Positions 8,858-17,887 are shown, numbered from the stretch's first letter. The stretch: 64,000 nt of DNA from Rhodobacter sp. SY28-1 (GCF_005222785.1 NZ_STGH01000001.1:558001-622000); one strand, 5' to 3'. A program made the numbers and translations. Notes: a model not told the origin generated them from the sequence alone.

Positions 8858-9882
8858 AGGCCATCGTCATCCACGCCGCCAAAGACCTGCGGATCGAGGA
8901 CCGCGAGGTCGAACCCCTGAACCCCGGCCAACTCCGCCTCCGCCTCGCCACCGGAGGCGTCTGCGGCTCGGACCTGCACTACTACAACCACGGCGGCTTC
9001 GGGGCCGTGCGGCTCAAGGAACCGATGATCCTCGGCCACGAGGTTTCCGCTTACGTCGAAGACCCCGGCACCACCGCATTCGCCAAAGGCCAGCTCGTCG
9101 CCGTCTCCCCCTCCCGCCCCTGCGGCACCTGCAAGTTCTGCCTGGAAGGCCTGCCCAACCAGTGCCTCAACATGCGCTTCTACGGCAGCGCCATGCCCTT
9201 CCCCCACATCCAGGGCGCCTTCCGCGAAATCCTTGTGGCCGACGCCAGCCAATGCGTCGACGCGACCGGCCTGACCGCAGGCGAGGCCGCAATGGCCGAA
9301 CCCCTCGCTGTCACCCTCCACGCCACCACCCGCGCGGGCGGAATGCTTGGGAAACGCGTCCTTGTCACCGGCTGCGGCCCCATCGGCGTCCTCTCCATCC
9401 TCGCCGCCCGCCGCGCCGGGGCCGCGGAAATCGTCGCGACCGATCTGTCCGACTTCACCCTGTCCCTTGCCGCGAAAGTCGGCGCCGACCGCACCATCAA
9501 CACCGCCAAGGACCCCGACGCCCTTGGCCAATACACCCCCGACAAGGGCTATTTCGACGTCCTCTACGAATGCACCGGAGTCGCCGCCGCGCTCGCCAGT
9601 GGCATCGCCGCGATGCGCCCGCGCGGAGTGATCCTCCAACTCGGTCTCGGCGGTGACATGACGCTCCCGATGATGGCGATCACCGCCAAGGAGTTGGACC
9701 TGCGCGGCAGCTTCCGCTTCCACCCCGAATTCGCCGTGGGCGTCGGTCTGATGCAAAAGCGCCTGATCGACGTGAGGCCCCTCATCACCCACACTGTCCC
9801 GCTGGCCCAGGCCGAAGACGCCTTCCGCCTCGCCTCGGACCGCAGCCAGGCGATGAAAGCCCAGATCGTCTTCTCGGGTTGA
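8854..9882 (+). CDS. idnD: L-idonate 5-dehydrogenase
   Basis: A 342-residue zinc-dependent medium-chain dehydrogenase that oxidises L-idonate to 5-ketogluconate. It closely follows the E. coli IdnD pattern as I remember it. GGVCGSDLHYYNHGG carries the catalytic-zinc Cys, LGHEV the His, SRPCGTCKFCLEGLPNQC the structural-zinc cysteines, and MRFYGSAMPFPHIQG and RGSFRF complete the match. A Rossmann GCGPIGV motif lies near residue 170. It is coupled to the preceding reductase by an ATGA overlap. Its product is the substrate of IdnO on the opposite strand. Confidence 0.93.
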   Translation: MKAIVIHAAKDLRIEDREVEPLNPGQLRLRLATGGVCGSDLHYYNHGGFGAVRLKEPMILGHEVSAYVEDPGTTAFAKGQLVAVSPSRPCGTCKFCLEGLPNQCLNMRFYGSAMPFPHIQGAFREILVADASQCVDATGLTAGEAAMAEPLAVTLHATTRAGGMLGKRVLVTGCGPIGVLSILAARRAGAAEIVATDLSDFTLSLAAKVGADRTINTAKDPDALGQYTPDKGYFDVLYECTGVAAALASGIAAMRPRGVILQLGLGGDMTLPMMAITAKELDLRGSFRFHPEFAVGVGLMQKRLIDVRPLITHTVPLAQAEDAFRLASDRSQAMKAQIVFSG

Positions 9883-9943
9883 CCTCGCATCCTGATAGCG
9901 CGAACCCTTCGCCCAAACGACACCGGCTGGAAGGAGCCTGCCC

Positions 9944-10834
9944 ATGTCATTCTTCGAAATCCACGACCCGGCCTTCGCCAGCTTCGTCATGGGCAATGCA
10001 CCCCTGAAACGCCTGGCGACCGGGTTCGACTGGGTCGAAGGCCCGGTCTGGTTTGGCGATCAGAACTGCCTGCTCTTCTCCGACATCCCGAACAACCGCA
10101 TCCTCCGCTGGTCCGAGGACGGAGTGACCACCTTCCGCCAGCCCTCGAACTACGCCAACGGCCACACCCGCGACCGGCAGGGGCGGCTGCTCAGCTGCGA
10201 ACATGGCGCCCGCCGCGTCACGCGAACGGAATGGGACGGCAGCCTCACCGTCATCGCCGACAGCTACCAGGGCAAACCCCTGAACAGCCCCAATGACGTG
10301 ATCGTGGCCAAGGACGGCGCGATCTGGTTCACCGACCCGCACTACGGGATCATGACCGACTACGAAGGCTTCAAGTCGCCGCAGGAACTGCCCTGCTCGG
10401 TCTACCGCGTTGATCCCTCGGGCCAGATCGAGGCTGTCATCACCGACATGGCCTGCCCGAACGGCCTGGCCTTCAGCCTGGACGAAAGCCTCCTCTACGT
10501 CGCCGATACCGGGCGGATGTTCAGCAAAGACCCCCAGCACATCAAGGTCTTCGACATGGTCGCAGGCCGTCCGACGAACGGCCGTGTCTTCCACAGCATC
10601 GACAAGGGCTGCGCCGACGGCATCCGGCTGGATGCGGACGGCAACCTCTGGTCCTCGGCGGGCGACGGCGTCCATTGCATCGCGCCCGACGGGCGGCTGT
10701 TGGGCAAGATCCTCGTCCCCGAGACCGTCTCGAACATCTGCTTCGGCGGCCGCGCCAAGCATCGGCTGTTCATCACCGCGACGACCAGCCTCTATTCCGT
10801 GATCCTGAACCGCAAGGGCGTGCAATGGCCATGA
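9944..10834 (+). CDS. SMP-30/gluconolactonase family lactonase
   Basis: A 296-residue six-bladed beta-propeller lactonase. Metal-site motifs are VEGPVW near residue 30 (Glu), NSPNDV near 115 (Asn) and CADGIRLDADGN near 222 (Asp). It hydrolyses sugar lactones such as glucono-1,5-lactone to the free acid, the feed-in step for gluconokinase. It has no signal peptide and is therefore probably cytoplasmic. It is followed by gnd with overlapping coding ends, so the two are cotranscribed. Confidence 0.9.
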   Translation: MSFFEIHDPAFASFVMGNAPLKRLATGFDWVEGPVWFGDQNCLLFSDIPNNRILRWSEDGVTTFRQPSNYANGHTRDRQGRLLSCEHGARRVTRTEWDGSLTVIADSYQGKPLNSPNDVIVAKDGAIWFTDPHYGIMTDYEGFKSPQELPCSVYRVDPSGQIEAVITDMACPNGLAFSLDESLLYVADTGRMFSKDPQHIKVFDMVAGRPTNGRVFHSIDKGCADGIRLDADGNLWSSAGDGVHCIAPDGRLLGKILVPETVSNICFGGRAKHRLFITATTSLYSVILNRKGVQWP

Positions 10835-12225
10835 AACCGCAAACCGGCCTGATCGGCCTTGGCACCATGGGAGCCGCCCTCGCGCTGAACATCGCCGAAA
10901 AGGGCTTTCCCATCGCCGTCTGGAACCGCACAACCAGCGTCACACACGCCTTCAAGGCCGACGCGGGGCCCCTGGCCTCCCAGATCACCCCCACCGACAC
11001 CCTTGCCGACCTCGTTGCCGCGCTCCAACCCCCGCGAGCGATCATCCTGATGGTCCCCGCAGGCCCCGCCGTAGATGACATGCTGACGGCGCTGACCCCG
11101 CACCTTGGCCCGGATGACCTGGTGATCGACGCGGGCAACGCCAACTTCCACGACACCAACCGCCGCACTGCCGCTGGTCTCCCCTTCCGCTTCATGGGCA
11201 TCGGGGTTTCCGGTGGCGAGGAAGGCGCGCGCCACGGCCCTGCCATCATGGCCGGCGGCAATCCGGAGGACTGGACCCGCATGGCCCCGGTCCTGCAGGC
11301 CATCGCCGCAAGGGCCGAAGACGGCACCCCCTGCGCCGACCACATGGGGCAGGCCGGGGCAGGGCACTTCGTCAAGGCCGTCCACAACGGCATCGAATAC
11401 GCCGACATGCAGATGATCGCCGAGGTCTACGGCGTCATGCGCGACGGTCTTGGCATGACTGCGCCCCAGATCGCCCCGGTCTTCGCCCGCTGGAACGAAG
11501 GCACCCTTCGCTCCTACCTTGTCGAGATTTCCGCCGCCGTCGCCGCCGCCACCGATCCCATAGTCAAAGGCCCGCTTCTCGACATGATCGTCGATGCCGC
11601 CGGGCAAAAGGGCACCGGCCGCTGGACCGCGATCGAGGCGCAGAACCTCGCCGCCCCGATCCCGGTGATCGAAGCCGCCGTCATGGCCCGCAACGTCTCG
11701 GCCCGCCGTGACGAACGCGCCAAGGGCGAGGCGCTTTACGGCCCCGCCCCGCAGCGGGCCGATGTCTCTCTCGACGACCTCGAAAACGCCCTCATCGCCG
11801 GAAAGATCCTCTGCTATGCCCAAGGCTTCGCGATGCTGACCGCCGCTGCCAAGGACTTCGGCTGGGCGCTCGACATGCCCGCCATCGCACGGGTCTGGCG
11901 CGCGGGCTGCATCATCCGTTCGGCCATGCTGAACGACATGGCGACCGCCTTGGCCGAGGACCCAGCCCGCAACCTGATGCTCGCCCCGTTCTTCGCCGAC
12001 CACCTGCGCCGGTCCGTCCCCGCCCTTCGTCGCGTCGTCGCCGCAGGCGCACTCAACGGCCTCGGCCTGCCCGCGCTGTCCTCGGGCCTTGCGTGGTTCG
12101 ACCTGATGCGCACCGCGCGCGGGACCTCAAACATGATCCAGGGCCAGCGCGACTTCTTCGGCCTGCACGGGTTCCAGCGGCTGGACGGTTTGGACCACCC
12201 ACACGGACCCTGGGCGCACGGTTAA
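10825..12225 (+). CDS. gnd: 6-phosphogluconate dehydrogenase (decarboxylating), long form
   Basis: A 466-residue enzyme that converts 6-phosphogluconate to ribulose 5-phosphate and CO2 with NAD(P)+. The cofactor motif GLGTMGAALALN is at the N terminus. The substrate motif GVSGGEEGARHGPAIMAGG lies near 127-145, and KAVHNGIEYADMQ carries the catalytic Lys near residue 183. The length fits the long dimeric form. The start is 10825 (good AAGGG spacing) or the ATG at 10831 that overlaps the lactonase stop. It completes an oxidative route from gluconolactone in this operon. Confidence 0.95.
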   Translation: MAMKPQTGLIGLGTMGAALALNIAEKGFPIAVWNRTTSVTHAFKADAGPLASQITPTDTLADLVAALQPPRAIILMVPAGPAVDDMLTALTPHLGPDDLVIDAGNANFHDTNRRTAAGLPFRFMGIGVSGGEEGARHGPAIMAGGNPEDWTRMAPVLQAIAARAEDGTPCADHMGQAGAGHFVKAVHNGIEYADMQMIAEVYGVMRDGLGMTAPQIAPVFARWNEGTLRSYLVEISAAVAAATDPIVKGPLLDMIVDAAGQKGTGRWTAIEAQNLAAPIPVIEAAVMARNVSARRDERAKGEALYGPAPQRADVSLDDLENALIAGKILCYAQGFAMLTAAAKDFGWALDMPAIARVWRAGCIIRSAMLNDMATALAEDPARNLMLAPFFADHLRRSVPALRRVVAAGALNGLGLPALSSGLAWFDLMRTARGTSNMIQGQRDFFGLHGFQRLDGLDHPHGPWAHG

Positions 12226-12227
12226 AC

Positions 12228-12269
12228 CGATTTCTTCAAAGAAATCGGGCCGGAGCCTTCAAAGGCTCC
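12228..12269 (+). terminator. double hairpin after gnd, also a dispersed repeat
   Basis: Two adjacent perfect hairpins follow the gnd stop: CGATTTCTTCAAAGAAATCG at 12228-12247 and GGAGCCTTCAAAGGCTCC at 12252-12269. They lie between converging genes (gnd and the LacI gene) and probably end transcription from both sides, although no long T-run follows. A diverged inverted copy lies before lysA at 24332-24369. Confidence 0.6.
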
Positions 12270-12300
12270 GTCACGGAACTTCTGAAAATTCCGCTCCCAG

Positions 12301-13296
12301 CTACCCCGTCTCCCCCGGCACCAACCGGGTCGGGACCACCGTCACCTCCTGCCCGGCCTCCCCCTTCAACCGCGCCACCAGCGCCTCCGCCGCCGCCTTC
12401 CCAATGGCCGTCGTCGGCACCACCGTCGTCGTCAGCCGCTTCGGCAGGATCGACGCCGCCTCCATCCCGCCCCAACCGGCAATCCCCAGATCCTCTGGCA
12501 CGCGGATGCCCTTGGCCTGCGCATAGGCAAGGCCCCCGACCGCCATGTCGTCGTTGTGGAAATAGACCACGTCCAGGTCCGGCGTCCGCGCCAGCAGGGT
12601 CTCCAACCCGTAGTAGCCCGCATAGAACCCCGGCATGTCCAGCAGAACCTCGCGGTCGACCAGCGGCGCACCCGCCTGCGCCAACACCGCCTGAAACCCC
12701 TCCAGCCGCGCCTGTCCCATCACGTCCGCCCGCGCCAAAGCGCCCACATATCCCGCCCGCCGCCGCCCCCGCCGCAGCAGGAATTGCCCCATCTCCACCC
12801 CGCAGTCGTAGTGCGAGAACCCCACCGACATGTCGATGGGAGAGGTCGTCAGGTCCCAGATCTCCACTACCGGCACCGCCACCTGCCGCAACAGGTCCAC
12901 CGTCGCCGTCGAGTGGTTCCGCCCCGACAGAATCAGCCCCGCCGGACGCCAGCTGGCGATCTGGCGGACCCAGGCTTCCTCCTCGGCGGTCGAATGGTTG
13001 TTGGCCCCGATCATCAGCTGGTATCCAAGCCGACTTAACGCCCGATCCACCCCGTCCAGCACATGCGCAAACAGGCCCGATGTCAGGCGCGGCACGCACA
13101 TGCCCACAAGCGTGCTGGCCTGATACGACCCAAAGGCCGCCGCCAGCTTGTTCGGAACATATCCCAATCTTTCCGCGACCTTGACCACCCGATCCCGCGT
13201 GTCGTCGGAAAAACCCGTGCCTCCGCGCAAGACGCGGCTGACCGTCATCTTCGACACCCCCGCCGCCTTGGCGATGTCCTCCAGATTGGCCTTCAT
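12301..13296 (-). CDS. LacI family regulator of the adjacent sugar transporter
   Basis: A 331-residue LacI-type repressor. The helix-turn-helix LEDIAKAAGVSKMTVSRVLRGG lies at about residues 4-25, followed by the hinge (NKLAAAFGSYQASTLVGM) and a sugar-binding domain. It is divergent from the ABC transporter genes. Two palindromes in the shared promoter (13306-13319 and 13364-13373) suit autoregulation and control of transport. The first site is identical to the one at the idnO promoter, so this repressor or the one at 4294-5310 could join the two operons in one regulon. Confidence 0.9.
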   Translation of the reverse strand: MKANLEDIAKAAGVSKMTVSRVLRGGTGFSDDTRDRVVKVAERLGYVPNKLAAAFGSYQASTLVGMCVPRLTSGLFAHVLDGVDRALSRLGYQLMIGANNHSTAEEEAWVRQIASWRPAGLILSGRNHSTATVDLLRQVAVPVVEIWDLTTSPIDMSVGFSHYDCGVEMGQFLLRRGRRRAGYVGALARADVMGQARLEGFQAVLAQAGAPLVDREVLLDMPGFYAGYYGLETLLARTPDLDVVYFHNDDMAVGGLAYAQAKGIRVPEDLGIAGWGGMEAASILPKRLTTTVVPTTAIGKAAAEALVARLKGEAGQEVTVVPTRLVPGETG

Positions 13297-13305
13297 CCGC
13301 TCCTC

Positions 13306-13319
13306 ATGTTATCGATAAC
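13306..13319. promoter_or_regulatory. LacI-family operator near the regulator start
   Basis: ATGTTATCGATAAC contains the perfect 12-base palindrome GTTATCGATAAC (13308-13319). It begins 9 bases upstream of the regulator's start codon and is identical over 14 bases to 7864-7877. Its position suggests autorepression plus control of the transporter. Confidence 0.7.
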
Positions 13320-13363
13320 TTTCCGCTTGACTCAAAAGGCCCTCAGGCTCAGGTTAGGCTACG

Positions 13364-13373
13364 TTACCGGTAA
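13364..13373. promoter_or_regulatory. second operator-like palindrome before the ABC transporter
   Basis: TTACCGGTAA is a perfect 10-base palindrome with a central CG, within CGTTACCGGTAAAC. It lies about 45 bases upstream of the transporter ATPase start and about 50 bases from the first palindrome, a spacing that would allow looping or dual repression. The role is inferred. Confidence 0.5.
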
Positions 13374-13417
13374 ACCTGACGCAAGATCAGGCGCGCCCGG
13401 GAAGGGAGGAACCTGCC

Positions 13418-14911
13418 ATGCAACCGTCGTCCGACGGCCTGTTCTTCGACCGCATCGTCAAGTCCTTCGGCGGGACGAAGGCGCTGAAAGGCGTGTCGCT
13501 GAAGGTCGCGCGCGGTGAGATCGTGGCGCTTCTCGGCGAAAACGGCGCGGGCAAATCGACCCTCATCAAGGTCCTCGGCGGCATCCACCGCCCCGACGAA
13601 GGCGGCGTGTTGATCGACGGCACGCCTTACGCCCATGAGGCCGGGAAATCCGGCGGCCAGAAGGTCGCCTTCATCCACCAGGACCTCGGCCTGATCGACT
13701 GGATGAGCGTCGCCGAAAACATCGCCCTTTCGCTCGGCTACGTCCGCAGCAAGGGCCGCATCGACTGGACCGCGACCGAGGCCCTCGCTGATGAGGCGCT
13801 CAAACTCGTCAAGGCCGAATTCCCCGCCACCGCCCGCGTCTCCAGCCTGACCCGCACACAGAAATCCCTCGTCGCCATCGCCCGCGCCCTTGCCGCCGAT
13901 TGCGACTTCCTCGTCCTCGACGAGCCCACCGCCAGCCTTCCCGCCGACGAAGTCGAGCTTCTCTTCGACGCCCTCCGCCCGCTGAAGGCAAAGGGCGTCG
14001 GCATGATCTACGTCTCTCACCGCCTGGACGAAATCTTCCGCATCGCCGACCGCGTCGCCGTCCTTCGCGACGGCCAGATGGTCGGCATGCGCCCCGTCGA
14101 ACACACCACGCCCGAGGAGCTTGTCTCCCTCATCGTTGGCCGCAAAGCGCGCGAAATCGCCCGCCCCCCGGTCCAGGACGGCCCCGCGATCCTCGACGTG
14201 CAAAGCCTCAAAACCCCCGCCGTCGGCCCCGTCAGCTTCCAGATCAAGCGCGGCGAACTTCTCGGCCTCGCAGGCCTCCGTGGAGCGGGCCACGAAGATA
14301 TCGGCCGCGCCCTGTTCGGCGTCATCCCGCACGCGGGCAAGATCACCCTCGACGGCAAAGAACCCAACCTCGCCACCCCGCAAACCGCCATGCGCTCCGG
14401 CATCGGCCTTGTCGCCCGCGACCGCGTCGGCGAAAGCGTCGCCCCCGGCATGGCCATCCGCGAGAATGCTTTCCTCAACCCCTCCGCCACCGGGCGCGGG
14501 CTCCTGTCCCTCATGTCCGCTGGCACGGAAGAAGCCAAGGCAAAGGCCATCGGCACCCGCGTCGGCCTGTCGCCCAACGACCCCACCCTCGCCATCGAAG
14601 CCCTCTCGGGCGGCAACCAGCAAAAGGTTGTCGTCGGCCGCTGGCTCGACAGTGGACGCCGCCTCCTCGTGACCGAAGACCCCACCGCAGGCGTCGACGT
14701 GGGAGCGAAGGCCGAGATCTACCACCTCCTCTACCAGGCCCTCGCCTCTGGCATGGGGGTCCTCGTCGTCTCCACCGACTTCGAGGAGATCGCCAACATC
14801 TGCCACCGCGCCATCGTGTTCAGCCGGGGCCTGCCCGTCGCCGAACTGACCGGCGTCGAACTTTCCACCGAATCCCTGATCCAGGCCGCATCGGCCGGTG
14901 AAGCCGCCTGA
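13418..14911 (+). CDS. sugar ABC transporter ATPase (two fused nucleotide-binding domains)
   Basis: A 497-residue RbsA/MglA-type ATPase with two nucleotide-binding halves. The first half has Walker A GENGAGKST near residue 43 and a Walker B followed by DEPTASLP near 167. The second half has the usual degenerate Walker A (GLRGAGHEDI), the signature LSGGNQQK near residue 394, and EDPTAGVDVG. It powers uptake through the downstream permease. It has a strong ribosome binding site (GGGAAGGGAGGA). The substrate is unknown; the position between gluconate and inositol modules suggests a monosaccharide, polyol or sugar acid. Confidence 0.93.
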   Translation: MQPSSDGLFFDRIVKSFGGTKALKGVSLKVARGEIVALLGENGAGKSTLIKVLGGIHRPDEGGVLIDGTPYAHEAGKSGGQKVAFIHQDLGLIDWMSVAENIALSLGYVRSKGRIDWTATEALADEALKLVKAEFPATARVSSLTRTQKSLVAIARALAADCDFLVLDEPTASLPADEVELLFDALRPLKAKGVGMIYVSHRLDEIFRIADRVAVLRDGQMVGMRPVEHTTPEELVSLIVGRKAREIARPPVQDGPAILDVQSLKTPAVGPVSFQIKRGELLGLAGLRGAGHEDIGRALFGVIPHAGKITLDGKEPNLATPQTAMRSGIGLVARDRVGESVAPGMAIRENAFLNPSATGRGLLSLMSAGTEEAKAKAIGTRVGLSPNDPTLAIEALSGGNQQKVVVGRWLDSGRRLLVTEDPTAGVDVGAKAEIYHLLYQALASGMGVLVVSTDFEEIANICHRAIVFSRGLPVAELTGVELSTESLIQAASAGEAA

Positions 14912-14919
14912 GGACCAAG

Positions 14920-15942
14920 ATGCCCGGTATCGAATCCAACGCCGTCGAACCTACCAAGGACGAACTCCGCGGCCTCTCCACCGGGCAGAAACTGCTCCGC
15001 CTCGCCCCGACCTATGGCCTCGTCATCCTGATGGTCGCGCTGATCCTGTTCTTCTCGGTCCTCCTGCCCAACACCTTCCCGACACTTCTGAACCTTCGCT
15101 CCATCCTGTCCGACAAGGCGATCATCGCGCTCCTGTCCCTCGCCGCGATGATCCCCATGGTCGCAGGCCGCATCGACCTGACCGTGGGCTACGGCATCGT
15201 CCTCTGGCACATCCTCGCCATCAGCCTGCAGACCATGTACGGCCTCCCCTGGCCCATCGCCGTCGCCGTCGTCCTGATCCTTGGCATCATCGTCGGAGCC
15301 CTCAACGGCCTCCTCGTCGAAGTCGCCCGCATCGACAGCTTCATCGCCACCCTCGGCACCGGCACGATCCTCTACGCCCTCGCGCTCTGGCACACCGGGG
15401 GCCGCCAGATGGTCGGCCAACTCCCCGACGCCTTTTACGCCATCAACGGCACCTTCGTCTTCGGCCTGCCGATCACCGCCTTTTACGTCCTTGCGATCAC
15501 CCTGATCCTCTGGGTCGTCCTCGATTACACCCCCATCGGCCGCTACCTCTATGCCATCGGCGCGAACCAGCGCGCGGCGGAACTGAACGGCATCCCCACC
15601 CGGAAATTCGTCATCGGGGCCTTCGTGACCTCCGGCGCGCTGACCGCCCTCGCCGGGGTCCTCCTCGCCTCGAAACTCCGCATCGGCCAGGCCTCGGTCG
15701 GCCTCGAATTCCTGCTCCCCGCCCTCGTCGGGGCCTTCCTCGGCTCCACCACCATCAAGCCCGGTCGGGTCAATGTCTGGGGCACCATCGTCGGCGTGAT
15801 GATCCTCGCCGTCGGCATCTCGGGCATCCAGCAGTTCGGCGGGTCGTTCTGGGTCGAGCCCTTGTTCAACGGCACCACGCTTCTCATCGCCATCGGCATC
15901 GCCGGATACGCCCAGCGCAAGAAGGGCGCGAAATCGAAATAA
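14920..15942 (+). CDS. sugar ABC transporter permease (RbsC family)
   Basis: A 340-residue inner-membrane protein with eight to ten hydrophobic helices, starting after a soluble N-terminal stretch of about 30 residues. RbsC/AraH-family features are visible: AGRIDLTVGYG near residue 85, NGLLVEVARIDSFIATLGTG near 130, and IGANQRAAELNGI near 210. It forms the channel of the importer with the ATPase 8 bases upstream and the binding protein 27 bases downstream. Confidence 0.93.
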   Translation: MPGIESNAVEPTKDELRGLSTGQKLLRLAPTYGLVILMVALILFFSVLLPNTFPTLLNLRSILSDKAIIALLSLAAMIPMVAGRIDLTVGYGIVLWHILAISLQTMYGLPWPIAVAVVLILGIIVGALNGLLVEVARIDSFIATLGTGTILYALALWHTGGRQMVGQLPDAFYAINGTFVFGLPITAFYVLAITLILWVVLDYTPIGRYLYAIGANQRAAELNGIPTRKFVIGAFVTSGALTALAGVLLASKLRIGQASVGLEFLLPALVGAFLGSTTIKPGRVNVWGTIVGVMILAVGISGIQQFGGSFWVEPLFNGTTLLIAIGIAGYAQRKKGAKSK

Positions 15943-15969
15943 CTACAGCATGTTAGGGAGGAACCACCA

Positions 15970-17016
15970 ATGCTGAAACGGACCCTGCTTCAAACCCTTC
16001 TCGCGGGCACAGCCCTGGCCTTCACCGGCTTCGGAGCTTTCGCGCAAGACGCCTTCGACGGCCCCACGACCGGCCCCAAAGCCGCCGAGGGCAAGACCAT
16101 CGTCGTCCTCGCTGCCGACCTGAAGAACGGCGGTATCCTGGGCGTCACCACCGGCATCGAGGAAGCCGCCGCCAAGATCGGCTGGGAGGTCAAAGTCCTA
16201 GACGGCGCAGGCTCGGTGCAAAGCCGCTCGGCCGCCGTGGGCCAGGCCCTGGCGCTGAACCCGGCTGGCATCGTCATCAACGGCTTCGACGCCGCTGAAC
16301 AGGCTGCTGCCCTTGAAGGCGTGACCGCTGCGGGCATCCCGATGGTCTCCTGGCACTCAGGCCCGAAGATCGGCTGCGACGCCCCGGGCGGCATCTTCGC
16401 CAACGTGTCCACCGACGCGATGACCGTGTCCGACGTGGCCGCGAAATGGGCGCTGGATGACGCGGGCGGCAAGCCGGGCGTGGTGATCTTCACCGATTCC
16501 ACCTACCAGATTGCCATCGACAAGGCCGACCGGATGAAGGCCGCCATCGAGGCCGGGGGCGGCACCGTCCTTGAATATGTCGACACGCCCATCGCCGAAA
16601 CCTCGACACGCATGGGGCCGCTCACCACCACCCTTCTGCAAAAGCATGGCGCGGCCTGGACCCATTCGCTGGCGATCAACGACCTGTACTTCGACTTCAT
16701 GGGGCCGTCGCTCGCCGCAGCCGGGATCGACGGCAAGGGCGCGCCCAAGGCGGGTTCGGCAGGTGACGGTTCGGAAGCCGCCTTCCAGCGCATCCGCACC
16801 GGGCAGTATCAGGCCGTGACCGTGGCTGAACCCCTGAACCTGCAGGGCTGGCAGCTGGTGGACGAACTGAACCGCGCCGTCCAGGGTGAGGCCTGCTCGG
16901 GCTACATCACCGCGCCTGCGCTGGTGACCGAAGAGGGTCTGGCGGGCACCGAAGGCAACGCCTTCGACCCAAACAATGGCTACCGCGAGGCCTATGCCGC
17001 GATCTGGGGCAAGTAA
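15970..17016 (+). CDS. periplasmic sugar-binding protein of the ABC transporter
   Basis: A 348-residue substrate-binding protein of the ribose/galactose-type fold. It has a cleavable signal peptide of about 25 residues ending AFAQ, then a first lobe with a nucleotide-like start (TIVVLAADLKNGGILGV) and a second lobe. It is preceded by AGGGAGG. It delivers the solute to the permease encoded just upstream. Homologues are annotated for many sugars and polyols, so the ligand cannot be assigned. A strong inverted repeat follows the stop. Confidence 0.92.
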   Translation: MLKRTLLQTLLAGTALAFTGFGAFAQDAFDGPTTGPKAAEGKTIVVLAADLKNGGILGVTTGIEEAAAKIGWEVKVLDGAGSVQSRSAAVGQALALNPAGIVINGFDAAEQAAALEGVTAAGIPMVSWHSGPKIGCDAPGGIFANVSTDAMTVSDVAAKWALDDAGGKPGVVIFTDSTYQIAIDKADRMKAAIEAGGGTVLEYVDTPIAETSTRMGPLTTTLLQKHGAAWTHSLAINDLYFDFMGPSLAAAGIDGKGAPKAGSAGDGSEAAFQRIRTGQYQAVTVAEPLNLQGWQLVDELNRAVQGEACSGYITAPALVTEEGLAGTEGNAFDPNNGYREAYAAIWGK

Positions 17017-17025
17017 GCCCATCTG

Positions 17026-17051
17026 GCGCTGGCGGGACCCCTCGCCAGCGC
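17026..17051. terminator. bidirectional hairpin between transporter and iolJ
   Basis: GCGCTGGCG and CGCCAGCGC form perfect 9-base arms around an 8-base loop, in the 34-base gap between the converging binding-protein gene and iolJ-like gene. It probably terminates both transcripts. There is no T-run. Confidence 0.6.
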
Positions 17052-17887
17052 TACCCCCGGCCCGATGTACCCAAGCCCCGGAACATTGCCCGCGCCGCCT
17101 GCATCACCGGGTCTTCCGTATCCTTCAGGATCGCAATCCGGTCGAACCGCGCCGGGTCGCGGGCAACCGCCTCGCGCAGTGCCGCGCCGAACACCATCCG
17201 CAACTCCGTCCCGATGTTGAACTTGGCTATCTGCGACCCCGCCGCCAAAGCCGCGCGCTGATCTTCCGGCACCCCCGACCCGCCGTGGATCACCAGTGGC
17301 ACAGAGGTCGCCGCCTCGATCCGGCGGATCAGCCCGAGGTCCAGCCCCTGACCTGCGCCCGTCTGCAGGTGCACATTCCCCACGGACACCGCCAGCGCGT
17401 CCACCCCGGTTTCGCACACGAACCGCGCCGCCTCCTCAGGATCGGTTCCGGTCGAGGCTTTCCCCCCGGCATAGCCTACAACGCCCAACTCCCCCTCGCA
17501 GGACACCCCCGCCGCATGAGCCAGCGCCACGACCTCGGCCGTCAGGCGGATGTTGTGCTCCAGCGGCAAAGCCGACCCGTCGATCATGACCGAAGTGAAC
17601 CCCGCCGCAATCGCCGCATGGGCGTCACCCACGGTCAGCCCATGGTCCAGATGCGCCACCACCGGCACCGACGCGTCCTCGGCCAAAGCGCGGAACATCG
17701 CCCCCCAGACCGCCACCGGCATATGCGCCCGCGCGCCCGGCCCGGCCTGCAGGATCACCGGCGCCCGCTCTGCCTCGGCTGCACGGACATAGGCCCGTGC
17801 GTCCTCCCAGCCCAGACAGACCAGCCCCGGCACCGCATAGCCGCCCGCCAAGGCAGGCCCCAGCACCTCGGCCAGCGTGGCAATCAT
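17051..17887 (-). CDS. iolJ: class II ketose-bisphosphate aldolase (IolJ/KbaY type)
   Basis: A 278-residue zinc aldolase. VPVVAHLDHG near residue 80 provides a zinc His. CEGELG near 130, SVGNVHLQ near 168 and VIHGGSGVP near 200 are the conserved family stretches. Together with iolB and iolC, to which it is coupled by an ATGA overlap, it most likely cleaves 2-deoxy-5-keto-gluconate 6-phosphate to dihydroxyacetone phosphate and malonate semialdehyde. A tagatose- or fructose-bisphosphate aldolase role is the alternative. The assignment to IolJ rests on context. Confidence 0.75.
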   Translation of the reverse strand: MIATLAEVLGPALAGGYAVPGLVCLGWEDARAYVRAAEAERAPVILQAGPGARAHMPVAVWGAMFRALAEDASVPVVAHLDHGLTVGDAHAAIAAGFTSVMIDGSALPLEHNIRLTAEVVALAHAAGVSCEGELGVVGYAGGKASTGTDPEEAARFVCETGVDALAVSVGNVHLQTGAGQGLDLGLIRRIEAATSVPLVIHGGSGVPEDQRAALAAGSQIAKFNIGTELRMVFGAALREAVARDPARFDRIAILKDTEDPVMQAARAMFRGLGTSGRG

